DNA of 64,000 bases from Larimichthys crocea (taxonomy: Eukaryota; Chordata; Actinopteri; Sciaenidae). The position numbers and the translations under genes were made by a program. Shown here piece after piece: positions 55,553 through 64,000 of this stretch. Each line of letters starts with the position of its first letter. Within the stretch, counting starts at the first letter, position 1. Under the pieces are notes generated by a model that saw only the letters and a program-made list of their open reading frames with translations, was not told the origin of the DNA and searched no databases. The stretch lies in contig NW_020852345.1 of NCBI RefSeq assembly GCF_000972845.2, positions 288,357-352,356 on the forward strand, given 5' to 3'.

Positions 55553-56251
55553 TCAATTTGGATCCACACGGCGGTTGTCAATGAGAGCGTAACCTTCCTT
55601 CAGAAATGCTCTCCTGCCCTTCTTTCTGGCTTCCTGGACCAGTGGCCACAGCTTGGAACGCGCCTCCTGATCTTCTTTGGAGAAATCTTCTTTGAAGCGA
55701 ATATGCATCTCACTGCACACACGCACATCCTTTGATCTTTTCCAAACTTCATCCCGTACGGTTCTCATCCCGAACTGGATGATGACAGCCCTCAGCGTGT
55801 TGTTAGAGGTGGCCGCAGTGTTAGGTTTACCCAGGCGATGGACTGTATCCACGGTGTCTCGCAGCCGGTCCACAGACAGAGGCACCACTCTTGTGAGTAT
55901 CCTGATGACGATTTCTCTTGTGTTCTCTCCCTCTTTTTCTGGGAGGCCGGTCAGTCTCAGGTTCCATCTCCTCTTATAACGAGCCTGTTCCTCCGTTGCA
56001 TTTTTTAATTTGCTGTTTTCTCTTTGGAGCTCTTCAATCTTTTTTGTGAGCAAGACAATTTCTTGTTTATTTTGTTTTGTGGCTGAAGCATTTGCTTCGA
56101 TGCGTTTGTCAAGCCTTTTTAGCAATTCAGTTTGTTCATCAACTTTTTCAGTCAGAGCTCGGACTGCATGGAGAATGGCAGCGCCAACGTAAGTTTTCTC
56201 AGTGCTGATGTTCCCCCTCATTTTCTTGGGGTTTGGGCTTTTCACTGACAT
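55553..56251 (-). CDS. L1/Tx1-like ORF1 RNA-binding protein
   Basis: An intact 232-codon frame starting MSVKSPNPKKMRGN. Residues ~35-90 form a heptad-like coiled coil (LTEKVDEQTELLKRLDKRIE, VLLTKKIEELQRENSKLKN). An RRM-like core follows (RRWNLRLTGLPEKEGENTRE, AVIIQFGMRTVRDEVWKRSK) and then a C-terminal domain (KLWPLVQEARKKGRRAFLKE). This architecture matches L1 ORF1p, a nucleic-acid chaperone that trimerises. It sits upstream of ORF2 in the same element. Confidence 0.85.
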   Translation of the reverse strand: MSVKSPNPKKMRGNISTEKTYVGAAILHAVRALTEKVDEQTELLKRLDKRIEANASATKQNKQEIVLLTKKIEELQRENSKLKNATEEQARYKRRWNLRLTGLPEKEGENTREIVIRILTRVVPLSVDRLRDTVDTVHRLGKPNTAATSNNTLRAVIIQFGMRTVRDEVWKRSKDVRVCSEMHIRFKEDFSKEDQEARSKLWPLVQEARKKGRRAFLKEGYALIDNRRVDPN

Positions 56252-56267
56252 ATGACTTGAGTTAATT

Positions 56268-57330
56268 AGGGCCCGAGCACGGCACGCTGGGGCGAGGCCC
56301 TATTGGATTTGTAACGTTTAACAACGTTTAAAAGTAAATTGCATTTTCAACGGCCCATATCCCCTCGAAAATTCATGAAAATTTGCCTAACCCCCCTGAA
56401 GTCGGGTGTAAAATTACGTATTTTGGGGATCTCGCACATGGACGTACGCATATGGCTCGACAGCGCCACCTAGATGTGTGTTTTTGGCGGTGCCCCTCGC
56501 CACGGTTTTGTCCACGTGTACGAAATTTGGAGGGAGTATGTAACATGCCCAGACGCACAAAAAAGTCTCTTGGTGACCCGGGCTACAGTGAAGCGTATGG
56601 CGTCCAATTATTGCCAAAGTTGGACTTTTCGTGTTTTTGGGTCATTTCCAGGGGTCGCATTTAAACAAACTCCTCCTAGGGATTTTATCTGGTTTGTTTG
56701 AAACTTGCCGTGTGTGTTCTTAAGGCCTTGACAATGAAAAGTTATCAAAATCACAACTCTTCATCTGAGGGCATGGTCATGACGGTGCGTCAAAGTCAAC
56801 GCTGCTGATTTTTTTCGAAAAAAAATGAGACTCCATTGACTTTTGGGCTGATTTTCAGGCAAAAGTGTTGGGTATCATAAACTTTCTCAGAGCTGTCTGA
56901 AACTTCTTGTGGTTGTTAAGACCAATATTATGCACAATCCGGCTGCATATTTAATGAGTGCTCTATAGCGCCCCCTGGAATTTTTCTTTGGAACAGCCCC
57001 GCCACAGTTTTGGACACAGAGTTATGAAACAGCCGAATTGTAGAACATTGTAGAACCTACAAAAAAGTCTCTTGGATCAATGGCCATTTTTGCTGTTTCG
57101 GGCTGGTTGACAAGGGGTCATATTTGAACGAACTCCTCCAAAGGATTGTATCCAATTCACTTCAAACTTGGTAGGTGTGTTCACATAGACTTCCTGAGTA
57201 AAAGTTATCAAAATTATGAATTTTGGGGAAACGGTGTGGGCGTGGCGATCTAGGCACATTTCCACATGTGCGCACATTTCGACGTGCGCACATGTGCGAG
57301 GGCCTGACCATCGCTGCTTGCAGCTTTCAT
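56268..57330. repeat. interspersed fish repeat (GGGCCCGAGCAC family)
   Basis: Begins agggcccgagcacggcacgc and ends gagggcctgaccatcgctgc followed by ttgcagcttt, termini recognisable from many fish genomes. The interior contains cagcgccacctag and gcgccccctgg motifs. No coding frame. The transposon class is not established from this copy. Confidence 0.65.
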
Positions 57331-57387
57331 TTTGAATAATACTTTTTGCATGTCTAAGGTCATATTAAAATGTCTAAGGTCATATTA

Positions 57388-58423
57388 AAATCAATTTCAA
57401 ATCAAATCAATTTTATTTGTATAGCCCAAAGTCACAAAGTACATTTGCCTCAGAGGGCTTTACAATCTGTACAGGGAGTGACACCCTCTGTCCTTAGACC
57501 CTCGGTTCGAGTGAGGAAAAACTTGCCCACAAAAAAACCTTTTAACAGGGAAAAAATGTGGAAGAAAACTCAGTAAGAGCCACAGAGGAGGGATCCCTCT
57601 CCCAGGACGGACAGACGTGCAATGGATGTCACGTGTACAGGACAGATCAACACAAACATTGTACAATTACAATGACTGACAAAATGACAATGAATCACAA
57701 TGAATGATGAAATGACCACAGTAGCAGATATGGTAGCAACAATGACAGTAATAAATGTGTAGTGGACGTCGTGCAGGATCACAGCAGCAGCCACGATCCA
57801 CGAGAACCTGCTGGACGACAGAGCACAGAAACTCCGGGGAGGTTTGGTTAGTAACATGCATTAATGATGTATGTCCACAGATGGTAAGAGAGAGAGAGAG
57901 GGAGAGGGAGAGGGTTTTCGGTAAGGGAGATGTGACTGCATCTACAACCAATACCGTGCCTGGCTAGGCATAACCCTGGGGGGAGGGGGAGTCCCCCGGC
58001 AGTCTAATCCTATGGCAGCATAACTAAGGGATGACCTGAGCCAGCCCTAACTATAAGCTTTATCAAAGAGGAAAGTCTTAAGTCTACTCTTAAAAGTGAT
58101 GACCGTGTCTGCCTCCCGAACCCAGAATGGTAGTTTGTTCCACAGAAGAGGAGCCTGATAGCTGAAAGCTCTGGCTCCCAATCTACTTTTGGAAACTATA
58201 GGAACCACAAGGAACCCAGCATCCTGAGAGCGCAGTGTTCTAGAGGGGTAGTAAGGTACTATGAGCTCTTTTAGATATGATGGTGCCTGACCATGAAGAG
58301 CTTTGTAAGTAAGGAGAAGAATTTTAAATTCTATTCTAGATTTAATAGGTAGCCAATGCAAGGAAGCCAAAATGGGAGAGATGTGATCTCTGATCTTGGT
58401 TCCTGTCAGAACACGTGCAGCAG
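57388..58423 (-). mobile_element. L2-like LINE 3' fragment, copy D
   Basis: Same 3' tail and UTR as copy A. Minus-strand coding 58463-58047 reads LTGTKIRDHISPILASLHWL and VSKSRLGARAFSYQAPLLWN then KLPFWVREADTVITFKSRLK. The copy is cut at 58423 by the retroviral LTR. It provides the undisturbed site for the solo LTR in copy A. Confidence 0.85.
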
Positions 58424-58992
58424 TGAGGTGTCTGAGCATAGATGCATAGTTCCCTATTAACATTAGTATTTTGACTACAATGGTTTAATGAAGATACTTG
58501 TTTTGTCACAGTAGTTGTTATCTTAGGTCATCTGGACTTTGAGGTAATTTAGATAAAAAGGTACTTCGGGTCCCAAATGGTGTTTTTTTCCTGTGTCTAT
58601 CTCCATTTACAAGGTTGACGAAGAGATCAGGTCCAGAGATCAAAGGGCCATTTGTTGGGGTATCCTGTCCTGGGAGAGGAGTCTCTCCCTCTTTCTCGGG
58701 CCTGTACGACACCTAGGCCTTTTGTTGGGGCATCCCAGGAGAGGGACCCTCTCATTCTCTGGCCTTTTATGACACAAGAGTTAAAACATTGTTTATTCTG
58801 AATGCATGTTCTCCCCCATGGTAAAGAGCTTGCCCTGTATAGTTCGGGAGAGTCTTCATCATTCGGCCAGGAGCTCTCCAAGTAACGTTTTACTTGTACG
58901 TACGAACTTTGTAATAAACTTGTTATACAACTAAGACGGTGTCGGCGGAACTTCTCTTCAAACATCAGCATCACCACCGAAAATACACTACA
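58424..58992 (+). mobile_element. first LTR of the plus-strand retrovirus
   Basis: 569 bp, TGAGGTGTCTGAGCATAGAT at the start and ACACTACA at the end. AATAAA is near 58911. U3 contains two diverged copies of ccttttgttggggcatcc-like sequence. It is inserted into L2-like copy D. Confidence 0.85.
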
Positions 58993-58995
58993 GAG

Positions 58996-59013
58996 TGGCG
59001 TCACGAATCGACA
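58996..59013 (+). other. primer-binding site of the plus-strand retrovirus
   Basis: Starts three bases after the LTR end: TGGCGTCACGAATCGACA. The second copy at 63333 reads TGGCGTCACGAACAGGAT, whose complement looks like the 3' end of a serine-type tRNA with a GTCACGA acceptor stem. The tRNA identity is inferred. Confidence 0.55.
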
Positions 59014-61333
59014 GGACGTGTTTGCGGCCGGGACGCAGCTGGACGCGGCTCTGATTTCCTCCTCTCATCCCAGGTGAGCCTTTGCCGTTCTGCTGTTTGG
59101 GAGGTGGACGTTTGTCTGTCGCTGTAGTCTGGCTGTGTTGGTTCGCACCGAACTGGTCCTGTGTGGGTGGAAGTGTGTTGTGCTGTGTTGCTGTTTTTGG
59201 GGAAGTTTCGTTTAAATTTGCTTACTCTCCGTCGTTTTACTGCGTTGCTCGCAGCGAGTAGGGGGAGTGATGGTAGAGTAAGTCTTAATGTTAAACTTAG
59301 AATAGTATGTTTGTCTAAAGGCAAGAAGCCTTACAACAAGTAACGTTAGCTCGGAGTTGGAGAACCTGCGGGATTACTGCGGCGCGTGAAAGTTAGACGA
59401 GTAAAATCGTCCAGGAAAAGGATTTAAGGAAACCGCGAATTTGATAAAAACCCTCTGGGAGGTGGTTTTAGACCGGCCCAAAACCTGGACAGTTCACTAG
59501 TGATGTAGGTCGGTTATGAAGAATAACTGGGAGTGTAGGCGAAAATATTTGTAGATAGACGACCGCTCTGCCGTGGGCTGACGAGACCGACTGATGTAGT
59601 TTTTTCAGAATTCGGCACTTCATAAGGTAGCATAAATTTAGATATAAAGGAAAGGACGCGGTAAGAGCATGCTCAAATAGGTTGTCTTTAGAATAGATCG
59701 TTAATTGTGATTTTGTTTGTTTTGTTATAGTGGGGATTTTTTTGATTTAAGGTAAAATCTCTTGACAGGCCGGAGAAGGATTCCCCCCTCCCTCTCTTTG
59801 CCTTTCTCTGTTTCTCTGTCTCGGTTGAGAGAGACGTCAGCGCTGCGGACTGTAATTGTGTGTCTTTATGTGTGTGTGTTTGGAGTATGACCACTTTAGT
59901 TTAAAACTATGGCCATTCTTCCTGTGTTAAGTATTATCTAATTAATAAATATTAACTATGGCTATATTATTAGGATTTAGCTTATGATATATATATTTTC
60001 GGAAGACGTCTATCTTTAGGAATGTAATTATGAGCCTGTTTAAAGACATTTTTACAAATCTATGAGCTTTTTTAAGGCCGTTTGTAAATTCTATGAGCTG
60101 TAAAAAGGACGTTTCCTATAAGATAGTAACACCAGTTAATAAGTGTTATGAGCTTCCGGAAAATAGTTATTAAGATATATAAGGAGTGGAGAGATTAATG
60201 CATAACTTTGTAAAAGATAACCACGATCAGGAGGAGTGAAGATTGTTGAGTGTGTTCTGCGGTTGGAGGATTTGAGAGTGTGGAATGCATTGAGAGATAT
60301 GGTGTTGTAAAAGACTGATGTGGTATGAGGTTTGGTGCTTTAGAGCGCAAGATACCTGTTGTAAATTACCCATTTTAAGGGAAAAGAGGGGTTACAAAGG
60401 GTTATTGAATTGAAACTGAATGAACTAAACTAAAGTCTAATTCTTGTTTTTTCCATTGTTCCTTGAATCTGTGGGAGAGAAATGGAGAAAAAGGCGGAGG
60501 CTGAACAGAGGGTTATACGGACCAGTTCAGTGACGTCACACCCAACCCAGACCACTGCACCAGGCCAGTACTGTTTTTGTTCGCGAACTCTTGCCATACC
60601 TGCTGGTTTTGAAATATGCGTATGTGATTAAATCTTTATAGCTTGAAGTGGGGAAGAGCATATCCTGCTTGTGTGTGCTATTTTGAAAAGCTTGGCAACA
60701 GACTGACCAGTTAGAGTGTTATATTGTGGATTGCAACTGTGCTGCTTTGTTGTTTTGTGCATTTCCTGCTGTGTGGTGTATTCAGTGCTGACTGGTGTTG
60801 CATGATTGGATTTGAGATTCTTTTAAGAACTGAAGTGAGAAGCTGTGAGGGTGGATGCTTGCTTTGTTGTCAGTAGCGGCTACTTAGATCCCTTGAAGTT
60901 CCTTGGAGTTGGCAAATTTCCTTTTTGGGTTCATTGACTGTGGCAGAAAATAGTGATACTTCTAATTAAGCCATTTAGCCTAATTGTTTACTTAATTGAT
61001 TGGCTTGAAATAATTGATAAGTTGAGTAACTTGATTAGTGATTTATTTGATTAAATTGATTGACTAGTTGGGTTAATTGTTTAATTGGTTGAATTGATTT
61101 AATTCATTGATATTTTGATTGAAGTGATTAGTTTCAATTGATTTAAATTCATTGATATTTTGATTGAATTGTTTAGTTTCAACTGCTTGATTTGACTGAT
61201 TGCTTAATTTAGTTGATTGATTGGTTGTCTAATTAGTTTACCGTACAAAAAAGTAACATAAAGCAGCTAAAATGCCAAAAAAGAATAGTAAAACCGTTAA
61301 AGGAATCACGCCCCTTGACATAGTTCTGTTACA
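59014..61333 (+). other. retroviral leader and gag-start region, non-coding as read
   Basis: About 2.2 kb without a long frame. A 49-codon frame from 60482 could be a leader relic. At 60950-61230 a TTGATT-rich low-complexity stretch occurs. At 61271 a frame starts MPKKNSKTVKGITPLDIVLL and stops after 25 codons, just before RT-connection sequence begins. This looks like the beginning of gag fused to late pol. Confidence 0.5.
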
Positions 61334-62455
61334 ATGGGGTATCCGGTGACTATTCTTACTCATCATAGTCTCAGGAATCTTTTGAATTATGGTAAATATA
61401 CATTGACCATGCCAAGGCTTAGAGAATATCATAGGCTTCTAGAGCAAGAAGATGTTACTTTAGCAAGGTGTGTCACAGTGAACCCAGCTGAAACGTTGCC
61501 AACTCCAGAGGACGGTGAGCCACATGATTGTGTACATGAGGCAGAAAAGTATTCAAGGCTTAGGTCGGACTTACAAGCCCTCCCATTGCATGAGACAGAC
61601 TTAGAGTATTGGACAGACGGATCTTGTTATCGTGTGAGAGATAAGTTGAGTGCAGGATATGCCATAGTTAAAGCCCAAGCAGATGAGTTTGTCATGGAGA
61701 AGGCTGAAACAATACCACAGCCGGCCTCTGCGCAGCTTGCAGAGCTGGTGGGGTTAACTGAAGCATGTTTGTTAGCTGAAGGCAAGCGAGTGACGATTTA
61801 TACAGATTCTGCCTATGCTCACAATGTGTGTCATCTGTTTGGGTCAGTGTGGAAGAGCCGAGGGTTTAAGAAAACCGACGGTTCCCCCATACAACATCAC
61901 GATCAAATAATGCAGCTGTTGCATGCTATGATGAAACCCAAAGCAATAGCAATAGCGAAATGTGCAGCCCATAGAGCAGATATGTCCAGAGTCACTCAAG
62001 GTAACAAAGCAGCTGATGAGGCCGCAAAGGCAGTCACAGGAGCAGATGGAGTGGGTAAAGTTTTGTTGGTCACACATGAGGTTGACCTGGAGGATAAAGT
62101 CACGCTTAGGGATGTGATTTTAATGCAAGATGCTACCCCTGACATTGATAAACAGTTGTGGAGAGACCGGGGTGCCACCCAGGATTCTACGGGTCTTTGG
62201 AGGAATCATGAGGGGCTGATTGTAGCTCCTCCAGATCTGGTAGGATTAATGATCCAAGAGGCACATGGGTTAGCCCATGTGGCAAGGGGGGAAGTCAAGA
62301 GGAAGATCATAAAGGAGTATGGATTTTGGGCACCATATTTGCTTGAACGGATTGACTATGTCATAGGCAGATGCACAATCTGTTTGGAATATAATGTTCT
62401 AAGGGGGGTGATGGTTCCACCTGGTCGCAGTCGACTCCAAGAGTCCTATGTGTGA
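61334..62455 (+). pseudogene. retroviral RT-connection, RNase H and integrase N-terminus
   Basis: A 373-codon open frame. Residues 1-45 match the RT connection (VTILTHHSLRNLL). RNase H spans ~90-235 with Asp95 (YWTDGSC), Glu137 (AELVGLTEA), Asp158 (YTDSAYA) and the AHRAD...NKAADEAAK helix, so all catalytic positions are kept. The integrase zinc-binding HHCC domain spans ~305-352 (HGLAH and CTIC). The listed Met is not a natural start; this is the internal part of pol after a deletion. Integrase core continues past a stop (FSRWPEACPTK near 62530) and is cut at 62624. Confidence 0.87.
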
Positions 62456-62624
62456 GCTAGTTGTGGCTTTGTTGAGAAGAATCACCAGATAATGGTAAGA
62501 GGTAGATGTGGTTTGTTGTGAACCGATTTTCACGATGGCCTGAAGCTTGTCCAACTAAGCAGAGGGATGCTCAGTCATTTGCCAAGTTTTGCCAAAGTTT
62601 TTATGTAGAAAGGTTATAAGCAGG

Positions 62625-63329
62625 TGAGGTGTCTGAACATAGATGCATAGTCTTAGCATAGTCTTATATTAATGCTGAGGCTTGTGTAGACATGTTGCTT
62701 TATGTAAGATGCCTGTTGAGTCACAAAACCAAGGGGCATCTGGACTAGGGAGTCCTATGACCCAGCCCTCCGGAGCCCTGACGAAAAGATCTTTAAGACC
62801 ACTCCTGGAGCCCGAGACTAATCAAACTGGGGGTTAGACTTCTTTAGACCACTCCTGGAGCCAGGACTTTTTAAACTAGGGGTTATTCTACAATCCCTGT
62901 GTTAGTCACCGGCTGATGTCCTGTCCCACATCTGGGGCAGGGGCTATCTGTCCGAGAGGTCAGACAGGCCGGAGCCTCTGAGTTCTCTTTAGATGAATTG
63001 ATGAGGAGTCAGGCAAAGGTTAAGCTATAGGGGTTTTTTCCTGGGAAAGGACTGTTTTTCTTATCTTTTCTGTTTCTTTGGTCTTAAGTAACTTCATTTA
63101 TGTTGCCGGGGGCTCTTGTTACTGCATGTCATTGGGAGGCACAAAAATAACCTCTATAAAGGCTTGTCCGGCATAGGTCGGGGAGGTCTCATCATTCGGC
63201 CAGGAGCTCTCCAAGTCAGTTCTACTTTTACGATACTGAACTTGTTGAATAAACTTTTTATAACAACTAAGACGGTGTCGGCGGAACTTCTCTTCAAACA
63301 TCAGCATCACCCCCGAAACATACACTACA
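62625..63329 (+). mobile_element. second LTR of the plus-strand retrovirus, different U3
   Basis: 705 bp. The first ~27 bases and the last ~140 bases (catcattcggccaggagctc onward) match the first LTR; the middle does not. A TATA box (ctctataaagg near 63155) and AATAAA (63247) are present. Tandem pieces agaccactcctggagcc occur twice. Confidence 0.83.
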
Positions 63330-63616
63330 GAGTGGCGTCACGAACAGGATCGTGTTGCGCCGAGGCGCGCTGGACGTGGCTCTGCTTTCCTCCTCTCATC
63401 CCAGTGAGCGTACCTAGTTCTGCTGTTTGGGGGGTGGCAGTTTGGCTGTGGTGGCCGTTTGGCTGGTTGGTTTGCACCGAGGCGGTCCTGGTGTCGGTGG
63501 AAGGTGTGTTGTGCTGTTGTTGCTGTTTTGGGGAAGGTTTCGTTTAAATTGGCTTACTCTCCGTCGTGTTTACTGCGTGCTCGCATCGCTGTAGGGGGGG
63601 AAGTGATGGTAGCGTA

Positions 63617-64000
63617 ACGGCCAACTCCACACCGACGCGGACACGAAGCGGAACGGCACCGCGCGGTCCCGTAGCAATAGAATCCAGTTCTAGTCAATGA
63701 GAGCACTCACACCGTGCGCGATCAGACGCGGATCAGAAGCGTCCCAGAAGCGGCTCTCCGCGCCACGGCGCGCTTTCCGCAAGATTCTATTTCTTCCGCG
63801 AGCCGCGGTAAACCTCGTAAATTTCAACAGAGCACTGCGCACCAGACAGGAAACCGGGCCTTGATCAACGTTAATAAACTTCCGCTCCCTTTCAATAAAA
63901 CACAATACTCATTCATGTGCTTTTTACAACTTCACATCAACGTTACGTTCATGGCGGTGGCACCAGGTGATCCAAAGATCGATCAAAGGGTCTCAACGAG
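63617..64000. other. GC-rich sequence of unknown type to window end
   Basis: The retroviral leader match stops at about 63616 and GC-rich DNA rich in cg-containing steps begins (taacggccaactccacaccg). This may be the end of another transposon inserted in the leader. The far end lies outside the window. Confidence 0.4.

Larger units (their letters stand above)
49770..56267 (-). mobile_element. L1/Tx1-like LINE, split by a gypsy insertion
   Basis: Minus-strand order: ORF1 (56251-55553), spacer, an inserted gypsy-like element (53437-55344 on plus), endonuclease (53384-52704), RT (52240-51488 and onward to 50650), C-terminal zinc-knuckle region (near 50320) and an A-rich 3' end at about 49770. 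ORF2 is broken by several stops and frame changes; ORF1 is open. Confidence 0.85.
58424..63616 (+). mobile_element. endogenous retrovirus, plus strand, deleted and mosaic
   Basis: Order: LTR (58424-58992), primer site, leader (to ~61270), a short gag-like start (61271), a deletion, RT connection plus RNase H plus integrase N-terminus (61334-62455), a fragment of integrase core (62500-62620), a second deletion, LTR (62625-63329), then a second primer site and leader (63330-63616). Env and most of gag and pol are absent. Confidence 0.83.

Noticed and set aside
60482..60631. 49-codon frame in the retroviral leader
   Set aside because: Too short, and no resemblance to a known leader or gag protein; noted only as a possible relic.

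Overview
This window is gene-poor, transposon-rich genomic DNA from a bony fish, probably a percomorph teleost. Two intron-containing vertebrate genes are recognisable. Their introns and flanks carry typical fish repeats: Tc1/mariner, hAT, Harbinger and piggyBac relics, L2-like and L1/Tx1-like LINEs, Ty3/gypsy elements and endogenous retroviruses. No prokaryotic operon, CRISPR array, tRNA or rRNA gene is visible. The sequence includes one run of ten Ns (22746-22755), so it is an assembled scaffold with a gap.

Left third (1-20763, minus strand): seven internal exons of SETD3, the actin-histidine N-methyltransferase. They are phase-consistent from the start of the SET domain into the Rubisco-LSMT substrate-binding domain. 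The 3' exons lie off the left edge. The 5' exons should lie right of 20763 but were not found. The introns hold two hAT elements with target-site duplications, a Harbinger element with a hairpin, a long foldback element, two Tc1/mariner copies and microsatellites.

Middle (20.8-30 kb): almost pure retroelement. It contains a GC-rich LINE running into the N gap, an LTR fragment, a broken minus-strand endogenous retrovirus (LTR, tRNA-Pro-type primer site, gag, pro, truncated RT), and a divergently oriented Ty3/gypsy gag with a SCAN-like capsid and its own tRNA-Pro-type primer site.

30.0-39.2 kb (minus strand): a complete nine-exon HHIPL1 gene predicted to encode 809 residues (signal peptide, folate-receptor-like cysteine-rich domain, HHIP-type beta-propeller, basic linker, SRCR domain). 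A piggyBac relic sits in intron 1 and an L1-like fragment in intron 7.

Right part (39.2-64 kb): no intact host gene. It holds L1-like fragments, four pieces of an L2-like LINE in alternating orientation (one split by a solo LTR with a perfect 5-bp duplication), two diverged exon relics of cyclin K (CCNK), an L1/Tx1-like LINE split by a deleted sushi-like Ty3/gypsy element, and a plus-strand endogenous retrovirus with large internal deletions and two LTRs with unrelated U3 regions. SETD3, CCNK and HHIPL1 are neighbours in other vertebrates, so the CCNK relic suggests local rearrangement of a conserved block. The host genes act independently: SETD3 in the cytosol on actin, HHIPL1 as a secreted hedgehog-pathway factor.
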